Positions 31,844-43,431 of a stretch of DNA of 64,000 nt are shown here, piece after piece (position 1 is the stretch's first letter; each line of letters begins with the position of its first letter). The notes beneath the pieces are model-generated. The model was not told where the DNA came from, did no database searches, and saw nothing but the letters and a program-made list of their open reading frames with translations. The DNA comes from Sugiyamaella lignohabitans (Eukaryota > Ascomycota > Dipodascomycetes > Dipodascales > Trichomonascaceae). Position numbers and translations under genes: made by a program. Where the stretch lies: positions 1,550,001 to 1,614,000 of the forward strand of contig NC_031671.1 in the NCBI RefSeq assembly GCF_001640025.1, in the 5' to 3' direction.

Positions 31844-34800
31844 CTATTGGAATTTCTCTTGAACGACTGCTTGCGACTCGACCGGCAGTGACTGGAACAG
31901 CGCCATGACCTTGGACTGTGGCAATTGCGAGAAGTAGTGTTTGGTTACTTGGACCACTCGTTCGAGAGCCTTGCCCTGGATGGACGCCATGACGATGGCC
32001 TGGGCCACGCTGTCGAACACTTTGTCCACCTGGCTGACCACAGAGGGGTGGTTCTGCTCGAGAAGATCACTCAGGAAGAGGTATGGGTAGGGTGCTGCCT
32101 CCTCGTCAACGACAATGGGAAGCGTTTTAATCCACTCACTAAGAGCTCGGTCGAGGTTCTCGGATCCTAGCAGTTGTCCGTGTGTACGCAGAACCTTGGC
32201 AATGGCCGAGCTGACGTTCTCAGTGACGTTGATGTTGTCTTCAGAACGGGCATCGGGAACATTGGCCACTTGGAATAGCGTCTCAAGTGTACCGACAACA
32301 GTCTGTGTGTATTGCTCACCGCCATGTTGGGCAGCAACACCAATACCATAGGCGGCGGCTTGTCTGATACTAGCATCATTGTCTACTAATCCCTCGACAA
32401 GCTTACTCAAGAACAGATCTTTATATTTCCATGAATCAGGTCCGGTAAACTCAATCAGATCGTCAACTGCACATAGAGCCCATTGACGCAGGTCCACAAT
32501 GTTACTGTTGATAAAGGTAGAAATAATGGGCAGCAGGAGCTCGAATGCAGGGAAAAACTGTTGTTTCGAGGTCTTGAACATCGAGTGGATGACTTTGTTG
32601 ATCTCGCCAATGAGATCCTCGTCGGCGCTCTCAGCATCTCCTTCCTCGACATCTTCAGTGTATCCGTCGTCATCTTCATAATCACCATCGTCTCCACTGT
32701 GACGCGTCTTGACTCTTTCTAAGTAGTCTTGTAGCGTGGTGTTGATGGCCTCAGCAAGCTTGAGCATATCCTGGCCGTCTATAGCTCCAGGACCAATTAA
32801 CTCGACACTTTGATAAATACTAGAGTAGAATCCCGTCAGAGTTTCTGGCATGGAATCGATCTTCAGCACCTCGAGCATCTTTTTCAGCATGGGAACCCAC
32901 AGTTCAAGAACTGCGGGGTCCTGCTTCTTACCACCAATAGCCTCTTGAGCACAAGTCAGCAAGTGTGGTACTGCTTGTGCGGCAGCATATCGAACGCCAT
33001 CGTGGTAGAAGAAATTGAGACTGGGAACAATAATCTCATCAACAATACCCTTGACATAAGGAGCAAACGAAGCACCCAGCTCGTTGGCATATACAGATAT
33101 TAACTCGATAGCACTGGACTTTTCATCTAATAAACTGGTGTGGATACCAATATATTTTCCCTGGATAGGAATGATTTCCCATCCGTCTTGCTGGTCTAGG
33201 TTCTCGATATCATCCTCATCCTCGAAAAGCTGCAAATCTGGCTTGTGTTTGGCAGCCTCGAGTAGTGGTGGCATAACTGCTGGAAGATATGGTAAAAAGT
33301 CGGTGCCCAAAACTCTACACAGTCTACCCCACGCATGAACAAGGTACGATTGACATGGGTCATCAGGATCGGTACATGTCTCTTGAATGCTAGCGAAAAT
33401 ATGTACCATTTCTTGGCATTGAGGAGCAAACTTCTCTTTGCCAACAGCAAGGGCAATTAAAGTCGCACACTCAATCGACTTGGCCTTTAATAATCGGTAC
33501 TCCTTGCCAGTATCGGTCTTCATGACATTGAACAAAAGTCCAATCAGAGTATCATAGTACTTGATGAACTTGTTCTGAGCTGCATCTGCAACAATAGCAA
33601 TAGTAGTAAGAACTTGTTCCTGAACATATCTCTTAGGGCTTTGAAGAAGGACCAACAATCCTGACAACAGATTATCGAGGTAAGGATCGAGGATTTCCTT
33701 AGAAGCACATTCAGAAAAGTTAACCAGAGCAGCAGCAGCATGGGCTTGGACTCTAGGAGTTGAGTTTCCAAGCTTGGAAATCAATGCTGGCAAGATTCGA
33801 GTAGCAAAGTTCTTTTGAATATAATCCGAGAAATCAGTCGACATTTGACCCAGAGCATTACAAGTAGCCCATTGAACACGGACATGACCGTCGTTCAAAC
33901 AGGGAATCACCATATCCAGGATCTTGTCAAGCTCGACCATCATCTCGTCACGACATCCCTCGGCAACATTCGAAATGGCCATCAAAGCGGCATGACGTTC
34001 TCTCCACTGTTCCGAACCAATGAGATTAGGCAACCATCTGAACAAAGGAGGCAACATGACTTTTCCACCCAGTTTTAAAGCCATACGATCTAAACTCTGC
34101 TTGGCAGCTGTATAACTCTCGTCCTGGTCCTCGGAATTCACCACGTCGTCTTCATTGTTCCAATCAGCACCGTCCTCATCGTCCTCACCGATCTCGGTCA
34201 TCATAGCCAAACACTGAACAATCATCTGGTCGGCATATGTAGGCTCCTTTTTACACATATTAGGTGCTTCGTCTGCAAATGTAGTAGCCAGCTCCAAAGC
34301 CGATAATCTAGCATTGAGCTCCATTTCCTTGTCTTTAGCGACATCTATACAGAAATCAAGCACAGTCTTAAACACGGGCTGGAACATTTTCGGAGCCAAT
34401 CCTGCCAAATCAATCAGCGACTCGAGAACAGACGCCAGTTCATCGCTTTTGTACTCGGCACGAAGAGGCGTTAAAACATTGAGCAAATTAGGCAGTAAAG
34501 GATGGAGTTTTCTCCAAGTCGATTTCGACAGAGCTTGGAAAAACGATGTGAATGCCGACACTGTCGAGATACGAACGTGTTCCGACTCGTCACCAAATCC
34601 ACTGGCAAACACTGGGATCACGCTATCGAGGTACTCCTCGCCAATCAAGTCTGGCACAGCCGCGAAAATCCGGAATGCAGACTCACGAACTTGAGCATTG
34701 GGGTTCTTACTGGCCTGAAAAAGCGCACTCAGCAACTCTGGCCATTCGCCAGCCTTAGGACCGGGTCGAGCAATCTCGGCAATGGCATCAGAAATCTTAT

Positions 34801-35425
34801 GACGCACGTCTCCCGTCTGCTCAGAAACAAACCCCTGAAGCAAAATCGACTTGATCTGCGTCAAAACCGCGTCCGAGATCGTGTCAATGACCCGCGACAC
34901 ATGATCCGCCTCGGGCTGTCTTATACTGATTCTCCTGAACAACACGGCAGAAAACGACCGTAGCTACACTGTTAGCACTTTTTCAGGAGGAGGGGCATTG
35001 TGCCTCCGGCGGCTGGGGCTCCGCCCCAGACCCCGTGGCTCCTCTCGCTTCGCTCGAGTCGGGCGTCGGGGTGCCCTCGAAACTGGAGATTAGCCTGGAT
35101 CTGTAAAAATTCCAGCCATTCTGGCACCAACACGCTCGAGCGAAGCGAGCCAGGGGGTCTGGGGCACAGCCCCAGCCGCCGGAGGCACACCCCCATCAAA
35201 GCAAACCAAGGGGATCTGGCACAGCAAACTTACCGAGACAGGTTCTCCTACCACCGATTGTTCGGCCAAACCGACGAGGAGCATCTCCTGGCGCTCGCGG
35301 CCTCCTGCGACCCATTCCTCGTTGAGGCTTTTCTCGGCCTGTGTACGGAGTTGGTTGTCTGGCGAGGTCAGGCTGACAAGCAGCTGGTGCAGAGCTCCAG
35401 TGACTTCGGCTGGGAGACTCGACAT
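31844..35425 (-). CDS. PSE1: Karyopherin beta-3 importin PSE1/KAP121 (two exons)
   Basis: The coding sequence is exon 35425-35234 joined to 34963-31844, giving 1103 residues; yeast Pse1 is 1089. It imports ribosomal proteins and transcription factors through the nuclear pore in a Ran-GTP dependent way. HEAT repeats run throughout. Exon 1 gives MSSLPAEVTGALHQLL and EEWVAGGRERQEMLLVGLAEQ; across the junction the protein reads GEPVS-LRSFSAVLFRR, which matches the family (SAVLFRK). Later landmarks are QADKIPACLNDGHVR-like HEAT units, the acidic insertion YEDDDGYTEDVEEGDAESADE and the C-terminal RVVQVTKHYFSQLPQ. The intron is in phase 0 and carries repeat E13. Confidence 0.96.
34964..35233 (-). 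other. PSE1 intron carrying repeat E13
   Basis: Donor TCG|GTAAGT at 35233, branch box GTGCTAAC, acceptor AGTGTAG at 34964; 270 nt, phase 0. Protein similarity on both sides confirms the junction. Confidence 0.93.
35002..35186. repeat. GC hairpin repeat E13 (complete, in PSE1 intron)
   Basis: Left arm TGGGGC-TCC-GCCCCA with CTCTCGCTTCGCTCGAG; right arm CTCGAGCGAAGCGAGCC with TGGGGC-ACA-GCCCCA. Like E11, the left arm continues into GTCGGGCGTCGGGGTG. Confidence 0.93.
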
Positions 35426-36257
35426 GATGAATTAACGCTCACTGAGCCGATTAAGTGGTTTTTTTGCGCTCGCTGGTGATGCTGCGTTCTGTTTTTCAGT
35501 TTTCACGGTGGCGGTCTTTTCGCCAGTGTGATCCTATCAACCAAATCGCGAATTCGTCGTCCAAAGGTTTCCGTCTGTTACAATGGGATTTGTAATGACG
35601 ATGCGCTGGTTTCCCTGTAATCAAAAGGTTCAACACTCTCTCTATTCGCCCACTATTTTATATATATTAGCACCCAAGCTGACCCTAACTGTGGTTACAG
35701 GCAGAGGTGAAATATTTTCTCGGTTAGTGGCCTCACAACTTCAGTATACCCTCTTGAAAATGCTTGGGATCGGTTTTGTAATAACAAAGGTCCCCAACAG
35801 CAGCACAAACAGCAAAATCCGCACTTCGAACAAGCTGTCTTGTTTGGCGTTTCCAAATTTTTTCTCAAGAAAAAAGAAACATATATTACGCGCATGATAG
35901 TGCATATTTCTGCGAATATCGCTTTTTGCGCCCATTACTAGAGCCGTGCACGAGCCTCTGTGTGGGGCTCTCGCGGCTGAACTCGTCCGAGCTCGATCCA
36001 GGGGGGATCCAGGGGTACGTCCAGGTCTCAAACGTAAATATTTATTTTATATTTATATATATTCAAATGTATATCTTTTATTTTGTACGTATTTACAACT
36101 ATTTATATGTATTTTTTTATTTAAACTTATACGTATATTCATAGGTATAGATTTGTATATAGCAGGAGATCCTGGTAAAAGCTAGTTTCTGGCGTTCCAG
36201 CTGTTTGAACATATCTCTACAAATCGAAAAAGCAGCCAGCTTGTAAATAGATAATGA

Positions 36258-36320
36258 CATGCCAGCAGATATGACAGCAGACATCCAACAGACGTCCAGC
36301 AGACGCCCAGCAAACATTGC
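36258..36320. repeat. Short tandem repeat, CAGCAGAC type
   Basis: About five imperfect units of GCAGAC-TCCA with period 11-12 bp. Simple sequence; no function assigned. Confidence 0.6.
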
Positions 36321-37257
36321 AGAAGAAACAGGAAACAAAAGATCTGGCTGACTACAGCGCCTAATTAGGAGCAAGATGCCTTATCAAACGCAATGTTAGT
36401 GTTACAGTGACGAAACTAACAAAATTCCTCCTAGCGACAAAAACACTATCGTATCGAGCATCACAACATGATAAAAATTTGACATGTATTGCTCATTTGG
36501 GGAAAATGTAATCAACCTGCGGTCGAAATTCTGATCTAGACTTTTGAACTTAGCCTACTGGCATGGTCTGATACTGCTGCTTATCTGCCAGGCCGCCTGA
36601 CCGCCTGGTGTTTCTGCATCACATACTTCCGTTGCCGTGTTTATAGCTCTTGTGTCGCTTATTGCACATGTATCAGTTTGCGTCAAATGTCCTAAAATTA
36701 CAATTGGCCTGTTCCAGTCCACCTGTGGACATTAAATGTCTTGACTCCGGTCTTGATACTATGTAGATTCTGGCCGCATGCCATCCACCAGCACTGCTCA
36801 TGGACGACAAGCTACAATTTAATCACAATCTAATCTAATGGGTGACAAGGCGAGAGCTGTGCTGTCAGTTGGGTTATACTATAACCTTGGACTGCTTCTC
36901 GCAGCACAGCAAGTGTGCCTATTAGGGCTACAAAGTATCAATTGGGAGAGACCACTCAATCTTTTTGGTCCAATTCCCGAACCAGGGCCTTGGATCCATT
37001 AACTCTATATAAGGTTTCTGCCTGAATTGATTAGGTGCAGTCCTGACAAGGACGGCCCACCCAGACGGCGTCTTTCTTCCACCAACACCAGCAACCACAC
37101 ATACCACATACCCTGGCGAACGTTCTATAACTGCCCACTCCCCTCCTCAGCAATGGCAGAACCCTTTGTTTCTTTTGCTTCGCTTCTTATGAACCTTCTT
37201 CGTCTACTAAAACCTTATTAAAGGTGAATCCTAACCCGGGTCTGTGAGGGGGGGACT

Positions 37258-37318
37258 GCCTCCGGCGGCTGGGGCTCCGCCACAGACCCTGGTGGCTCCT
37301 CTCGCTTCGCTCGAGTCG
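37258..37318 (+). repeat. GC hairpin repeat E14 (single left arm)
   Basis: GCCTCCGGCGGC, first stem TGGGGC-TCC-GCCACA with one stem mismatch, then CTCTCGCTTCGCTCGAG. About 490 bp upstream of the DCS1 start. Confidence 0.9.
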
Positions 37319-37809
37319 TTGCTAGGGGTGTTCCCAGTAACTATTGATTTTTTGAGCGAGCTGATATGGGTCAAGCGAGGTCGCTGAGCCTCAGGGGGAA
37401 GGAGCCGAGTCAGAATTGTGCAGATGCAGGGTCCATGTTCCTGAAACAGCAGTTGCGACAGTGATAAGCGATGACTTGGCTGATTCCGCCGTGTTGGGGA
37501 TAGCCACCGGAAGGGCTCAGAGGAGTCGCAGCTGTAAAAGATAGGAGTAGCGACTGATAAGAGAAAGGTGGTATTGAGGATGGAGATTTGTTCTGCGAGG
37601 CCCAGGTTCACCCGATACAAGAATGAGATGCCGATTTCGCTGATCCTCGAACCTCTCTTCCGAGACCATCTCGACCGTGACAATTTAGAGCCAATATCAT
37701 TTTCGTTCGAGCAGTTGTAGCAGTTCATTGGTGAATTATCTTTACTGGTGGTTGTTATTGGTTCCAATAGTTGTGTTTATATTGTATACAATTGTTGTAA
37801 GGACCCAAG

Positions 37810-38864
37810 ATGACAGCGTCAGATCTGCTTCGAGAGTTCGAGTTCCAAGAAGTGCTCAATCTAGGTACGTGAACTGTGACAGGTGATCCCTATTGCCACA
37901 CTCAAAGTCGAAAGTGCGGGGACCCCGATGCTCGAGCGAAGCGAGCCGGGGGGTCTGGGGCGCAGCCCCAGCCGCCGGAGGCAGACCCCCAGTCCACTAA
38001 CAAACAGACTCGGTAGCCAAGTCGGCAACGCTGCTCGGAAGTATTCGAGGAGAGGCTGCGATTGCTACAATTGAGAAGATAGCGTTCGAGAATGCCCAGT
38101 TTGTGAAGAATCAGGACAAGGGTCTTGTTTCGGTGCTGGAAGAAATCAGGAACCTCGATCAGAATGATATCTATTCATGGAACGTAGCCACCTTGGTTCA
38201 GAACGTGAATGATAATCCTTCGGTTAAGATCAGTCTGATCTATCCAGCTACAGAGACACATGTCAATAAGCATCGTAAACAGCAGAAACGGGTAGTTCGA
38301 GAAACTCCCGAGCTGTATAACAGGGTGGTGCTACCATATGTCGAGTCTCAGAAAGGAGATCGCATCAAATGGGTCGATAATATTTTGAATCATGGAGCTG
38401 AGGCTGATAGAGTTGTATATAGAGATGAGGACCCTGTGGACGGGTTTGTTCTTTTGCCGAATATGAAATGGGATCGTAAGACTATGGAGGTGCTTTACTT
38501 GATGGCCATTGTACAGAGATCGGATCTAGCATCGATCCGTGATCTCAACGGCTCACATCTACCATTTTTAAAGAGCATGAAAGAACGCATTCTTGACGCT
38601 GTAACTGACAAGTTCCCCATCAGTCGCAACCAGCTGAAATTGTACTTCCATTATCAACCTTCCTACTACCATATGCATATCCATGTTGCTCACGTCGCAC
38701 ACGAACAATTCGATTTCGGCCGGTCGGTTCTTCTCGACACTGTAATTGACAACCTGGAGATCTTGGGTCCTGCTGGATATTCTAAATCTACCCTGACCTA
38801 CTTTATTGGAGAAGACCACTACCTGTGGAAGAATGGCTTTAGTAAGGAAGAGGACGTTGCTTGA
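37810..38864 (+). CDS. DCS1: Scavenger m7GpppX decapping hydrolase DCS1 (two exons)
   Basis: Exons 37810-37864 and 38008-38864 give 303 residues. The enzyme hydrolyses the cap left after 3'-5' mRNA decay. Exon 1 encodes MTASDLLREFEFQEVLNL; the split codon makes D, then SVAKSATLLGSIRGEAAIAT and IEKIAFENAQF, matching the family's swapped N-terminal domain. The C-terminal HIT domain has the triad HMHIHV (H240, H242, H244), with the upstream YFHYQPSYY. The adjacent motif RDLNGSHLPFLKSMKE and the KWDRKTMEVLYLMAIVQR helix are typical of DcpS. Without the intron the gene would lack its first 50 residues. Confidence 0.94.
37865..38007 (+). other. DCS1 intron carrying repeat arm E15
   Basis: Donor CTAG|GTACGT, branch box CCACTAAC, acceptor AAACAG; 143 nt, phase 1. 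The 52 bp arm E15 makes up over a third of it. Confidence 0.92.
37931..37982 (-). repeat. GC hairpin repeat E15 (single right arm, in DCS1 intron)
   Basis: CTCGAGCGAAGCGAGCC, GGTC, stem TGGGGC-GCA-GCCCCA, outer end GCCGCCGGAGGCA. It lies 25 bp before the branch-acceptor region. Confidence 0.92.
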
Positions 38865-39080
38865 GACGGAGATTTTCCGGATACTAGTAAGTGCAATAGT
38901 TGACTGTAAAAGAGAGTAGAATAAATTGTAAATTGTTAAGTACTATTAATGAGAGAATATTATAAAAAGTAACACAAAAAACATAAAGCAAAACAAAGCA
39001 AAACACAAAAAGTCCCAGCAAAAATTATAATAATATCAAATGTCAGTAGATGATGGTCAAGTTAGTTAGGTCCTGAGAGT

Positions 39081-41366
39081 TTATTTGTCGGCTCTCTTTC
39101 TTACTCGACGCTTTGGCTTAGTTTCGGACTTTGGCTTAGAGCTGAGCACTAGGACTGGATCAATCTGACTGTCGGGCTCACGTTCAGGTTCACGTTCAGG
39201 TTCACGTTCAGGTTCACTGACACAAGCAGCTTGCCCTTTCTTCGGCGCTCTACAAGGTATTCTAGGTAGTTCATCCATCCGATCTTTCCATTTGGAATAC
39301 CTGTATTCTTCCAGGCCTATGTTTTCAGTGATCCTATGATATAGGACAAGATGGCGTTGGGTACTGTCTTTCCTGGATATGAGCCTAATACAACTAGGAC
39401 AGATATAAGGGTCATCTGAATGAACAGTTTTACAGTGTCTGTACCACTCACCACGTCTACGGAAACCAACAAGTCTCCAAGCACAGTCCATAAACTCACA
39501 CTTGAAGAAACGACGAAGTTTGAATTCATCGAGATGTTGCGCAAACTCCAAAATAGTGCGAAACCTCTCGTAACAGTGGTGGCATGAATAGACTCCTTTC
39601 TTTTTCTTAATGGCTTGAGCATAAAGGTCTTCATCTTTCATGAATAATGGAACAATGGGTTTGTAAGGTTTATCCATGTACAGCATCTGTTCCAACTTAA
39701 CTGCTGCTACTTTTGCTCTACCACATCCACGTTTGAGGACTACCGAACTAATTGGTGTCGGATGAGGTCTGATTGCGATATACTTCAGTGTTGCAGTTGA
39801 GGAAGAAATGGGGGTGAAGCTGGGAATAGAGCTGGGAGTATAACTGGGAGTAGAGCTGGGAATAGAGCTGGGACTGGTGATGGGACTGGTGATGGTATTG
39901 GCGATGGGATTGGCGATGGGATTGGCGACGGGACTGGAGATTGGATTGGAGTCGGAGTTAGGAGTGGAGCTGGGACTGGAGGCGGGACGAAGACTTATGC
40001 TTGAACTTTTATCGGTAGTTGGTGAAAGTGCGACCACCGCGGGGTCAATAACAGACTCTATTTTTTCCTTCTTCTTCCTGTCAACTACAGATTTAGATCT
40101 TGTTCTGGGTTTTGCCTTTGTAATACCCGCAGTTATAGCCTTAGCTTTTCTTTTAGGTAATGCTGGAACCGGTTTGGAAGCTTTCCCTTTCTCCTTCTTG
40201 GCACCTTCTTTCCCGCCCTCTGATTCTGTATCGGTGTAGTCTCTGGAAGTTTTCGCTTTTCTGCGATACGTTCTACAAGGTTTGGCTGGAGGAGTAGTGA
40301 CGGTCTTGGTGACAACTGGCAGAACAACTGGTGCAACAAGTGGAGTAACAGAATCTGTCTTTGAAACGTCAGCAGTAGCGGTAGTGGGACTCTCAAAGGG
40401 AGTTTCAGAGGGTCTCTCAGAGGCTTGAGGGGTTTTCACTTCAATGTATTGAGTGATTGGAGGAAGTTCAACTGATTCGGGACTCTCTGGTAGCACTGGT
40501 GTACGAGCACTACACAGGGCTAGAAATCCTTCTTTAACAGCATGGATCCCAGGAGTAAGTGAATATCCGGGAGTAGGTATAAACCCTTGAAGAGAACAAG
40601 GAGGAACATCTATAATTTGGGGCGCAATCGTTTGGGAACTGTTATTGGAGTGGAAGGGGCTAAGTGAATTTTTGCTAACAGTCGGTGAGATGGCTGTCAT
40701 AACTGGCGACAGCTTCAAATTGTCACAAACATAACCAATTAACATTGGATTCTCTCCAGCAGACTTGAGTGGGTGTTGCTTAACAATGGGAGAGACTACA
40801 TCATTAGAGTCAAAGTCTGGTGCTGGGGAGTTTGCATTGCTCAAAGAAACTAAGTCACTGACATTAAATTTGTTGGAAACAGGAATACTAATTGGACTGG
40901 GTGTGCGTTTCTGTTTCTTTGGACTAAAGCTAGCAGCCTGAGGAGAAGTCGACGGCGAAGAAGGGGGTGAAGATGTAGGGGAGCCAATAGTAAGCAAAGG
41001 TGAGCATGGAGGACTGTCAGAGAGGATGTCCACATTTTCAGAATTTTTTGCTGCAGAAACATCAATGGAATCTGGATTTTCATCATCACCACAAACAGAA
41101 CTTTTATCAGCAAGCCAATGAACTTCAATGTCAAACAAAGAGGTCGAGGGTGTTTGGAGAGGAAAGTGGTTCCAGTCGCTAGGTGTAGTGACAGAACTGC
41201 GACGGCCCCAAAATATACTCGATGGTGTGGTAGCAGTAATTGGGGTTATACCTGTCTTGTCCGAGCCAGCTCGAGTTAACAGGGCAGTTGGGATAATTGG
41301 AACTGGGCGATGGGTCCTTGGCTTCTTCAGATTTTTGTTCCTATTGGAACTGGCCAATGCTAACAT
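39081..41366 (-). CDS. C2H2 zinc-finger protein, putative transcription factor
   Basis: A 761-residue protein. Residues 1-585 are low complexity, rich in Ser, Pro and Thr, with short internal repeats such as NPIANPIAN and PSSTPSYTPSS. The region 589-680 holds three finger-like units. The first is CHHCYERFRTILEFAQHL. The second has spacing C-x4-C then H-x4-H and contains VGFRRRGEWYRH. The third is regular, C-x2-C-x12-H-x4-H, and starts CPSCIRLISRKDSTQRH. The tail has a REPEREPEREPE repeat and ends in basic residues. The fingers suggest DNA binding in the nucleus. I do not recognise the ortholog. It is convergent with DCS1. Confidence 0.85.
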   Translation of the reverse strand: MLALASSNRNKNLKKPRTHRPVPIIPTALLTRAGSDKTGITPITATTPSSIFWGRRSSVTTPSDWNHFPLQTPSTSLFDIEVHWLADKSSVCGDDENPDSIDVSAAKNSENVDILSDSPPCSPLLTIGSPTSSPPSSPSTSPQAASFSPKKQKRTPSPISIPVSNKFNVSDLVSLSNANSPAPDFDSNDVVSPIVKQHPLKSAGENPMLIGYVCDNLKLSPVMTAISPTVSKNSLSPFHSNNSSQTIAPQIIDVPPCSLQGFIPTPGYSLTPGIHAVKEGFLALCSARTPVLPESPESVELPPITQYIEVKTPQASERPSETPFESPTTATADVSKTDSVTPLVAPVVLPVVTKTVTTPPAKPCRTYRRKAKTSRDYTDTESEGGKEGAKKEKGKASKPVPALPKRKAKAITAGITKAKPRTRSKSVVDRKKKEKIESVIDPAVVALSPTTDKSSSISLRPASSPSSTPNSDSNPISSPVANPIANPIANTITSPITSPSSIPSSTPSYTPSSIPSFTPISSSTATLKYIAIRPHPTPISSVVLKRGCGRAKVAAVKLEQMLYMDKPYKPIVPLFMKDEDLYAQAIKKKKGVYSCHHCYERFRTILEFAQHLDEFKLRRFFKCEFMDCAWRLVGFRRRGEWYRHCKTVHSDDPYICPSCIRLISRKDSTQRHLVLYHRITENIGLEEYRYSKWKDRMDELPRIPCRAPKKGQAACVSEPEREPEREPEREPDSQIDPVLVLSSKPKSETKPKRRVRKRADK

Positions 41367-42736
41367 TGAATTGAAGGAGTGTGGGGAACCTGAAATGAGG
41401 CTTGAAGATCAAAGTATAACCTTAAAAACAAAGTTCAAGATACTACACAAAAAAACAAAAAGCTGCCTCAAAGTTGCAATTTTGGGGCCTTTTAAGTATT
41501 TTAAGATGAATAATATAACACCCCAGATAACATTGTACTAGTTACCTGGCCTCTCTATTCTCAAGACCCCATATACATCCCCTCTCTAATTTGCTTTTTT
41601 GTTTCTGTCATGGTTAGTGTGTAGGTAATAGATTCAACGCAACTGGTCACACTATAAAGACTAGCGTGCGTTATGCATATTTCGAAGGCTATCCTAATTA
41701 GGCTTAACGCTTTTCTTATCTGTCATGCAAATGCTCGGATCATCCTGCAAAAGAAATGGTAAAGCCCACTGGAATAAAAACAACCGAAAAACCTAACAGG
41801 ATGTAAATGTGAAACCAAAATGAGGCAGCATACCTTAACCAAAGTATGCTATTTTAGACAATGCTTTTCGTTTTCCGCCGGAATTGGAAATAAACACCCG
41901 TTTAAACTGTGGGCAGAATTAACGGTAGAATGTATTTGTCAAATCAAGTAACTTCAAGCTTACACATCTGATGTGACCGTTTGAGGCACTCAAAGACACT
42001 GGTTCTAGCACTTTTAACTGGTTAAAATCATGTTAACTATGAATGTCTTTTTAAAGAAAATTCTGTTCTAACAATGACCTGGCATTCTTTGATAACATGC
42101 TAGCACCCAGATAAGCTTCTGAGAAATCTTTTCTGTTGTTCACAGCACATTGATCATATTATAATAACTACAACTATAGCTATCTATGCAACATACCAAT
42201 AGATGCAATCGCAAACGATAGTCGTTGGAGCCGTTTGCATGGTTTCACCTGACTGTAGGCTCCCCCTGCTCACTCCGCAGTTGACAGTAAAGGCCCAGAC
42301 ATGTTTTCTTTTTGATTTTTTTTGGATTGGTTTCTGATAGTCAATGGTAGGTAATTGCGAGCAATTATCTGCCGTTCTCGCAATAACCGACCCGCTTGTC
42401 TTTACTATCAACCTTGCTATGGTGGCGGTGGGTTCTATTGTAAAACGCTGTAGTATCCAATAGATCGAACGCCTGTCTTAAGCATGTCTTACCTGTTCTT
42501 CACTTTCTTATTAGCGCTCAGAAAGAGAACAATATGGCTCTGTAATGGAAGGATAACCAGTTAAATCAGAATGTCACAGTAATTCACCTTGAGACTGAAC
42601 AATAGAACCTGTGTGTGGGTGGAGTTGTTCGGCTAATCAGTAATCGACAGTGCAACAAAACTGGCCAACATAATAAATAAACAGTCATCAATAAAATAAT
42701 AAAATAAAAAACTATACTGTCAGTACAAGAAAGAAG
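41367..42736. other. 1.4 kb intergenic region, no gene seen
   Basis: Promoter side of the zinc-finger gene and 3' flank of CNB1. No ORF of coding character, RNA gene or GC repeat was found. Confidence 0.5.
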
Positions 42737-43431
42737 CTAAAATAGATCCAGGGTCATGGACTTCGAAATATCGGTGTTCTCAACCAAGTCCTTGAACTCT
42801 TGGAACGACAGCTTTCCATCCCCATCTTTGTCGGCTTCCATAATCGTTTTATCTACAATCTGTTGCAGCTCATGTGGCTGAAGATTAGTAGCCACCATCA
42901 TTTTTAGTACAATAAATAATTCTCCGTTGCTGATATACCCGTCCCGGTCAATATCGTAGACTTTGAAGGCAAACCGCAATTTTTCTTCTCTGGCACCTCG
43001 ACTAGAAAATGCACTCAGAGCTCCCAGAAACTCCTCAAAATCAATATGTCCATCTCCGTCGTCATCAAAAATCTCAATCAATCTTGATGCTAAGGGGTTG
43101 GTGCGAATGGCTGGAATGCTGAGAAACTCCTCCGACTCAATTGTACCCGAGTCATCCTGGTCCAGTTTCATAAACCTCTTTAGCAGTCTGTCTACCTCGT
43201 CATTGTCAACTGTTGCCTGTTAGAACTGGTTCGGTAGGACTTTCCTCCGGCGGCTGGGGCTCCGCCCCAGACCCCGTTGCTCGCTTCGCTCGTTTCGTCT
43301 CGGTTATGCATCTTGAATAATGGCGGTTGAGGGGCTTCTAACAGAGTCGGTTTAGTAGCGACTTCTGGAATTAACTTACAATTCGTCTTATCGACTATCG
43401 ATTCAGCCAGATGCGACGTTTCAGCACCCAT
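42737..43431 (-). CDS. CNB1: Calcineurin B regulatory subunit CNB1 (two exons)
   Basis: Exons 43431-43380 and 43209-42737 give 174 residues (yeast 175). It is the Ca-binding regulatory subunit of calcineurin phosphatase. Exon 1 encodes [17 protein letters not shown] with the N-myristoylation glycine G2. The split codon gives F, then [18 protein letters not shown]. Four EF-hands follow, with loops starting [27 protein letters not shown] and DKDGDGKLS; all keep acidic positions 1, 3 and 12. The position of the intron near the extreme 5' end corresponds to the intron known in other yeasts' CNB1. Without it the N-terminal helix would be lost. Confidence 0.95.
43210..43379 (-). other. CNB1 intron carrying repeat arm E16
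   Basis: Donor AATT|GTAAGT, branch box TTCTAAC, acceptor GCAACAG; 170 nt, phase 1. The reading TNFDNDEV across the junction confirms the choice of the second AG after the branch box. Confidence 0.93.
43244..43293 (+). repeat. GC hairpin repeat E16 (single, short left arm, in CNB1 intron)
   Basis: CCTCCGGCGGC (the usual leading TG replaced by TT), stem TGGGGC-TCC-GCCCCA, then GTTGCTCGCTTCGCTCG. It lies antisense-first, only 15 bp from the branch box. Confidence 0.9.

Larger units (their letters stand above)
35426..37809. other. 2.4 kb intergenic region PSE1/DCS1
   Basis: No convincing gene. Contents: a very AT-rich stretch at 36030-36150, a short CAGCAGACRTCCA-type tandem repeat at 36258-36320, repeat arm E14 at 37258, and an open minus-strand frame (37231-37767) without protein-like composition. 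The DCS1 promoter lies at the right end. Confidence 0.5.

Noticed and set aside
37231..37767. 178-codon minus-strand frame upstream of DCS1
   Set aside because: Its start overlaps the DCS1 promoter, its end is repeat E14 sequence, and it has no domain.
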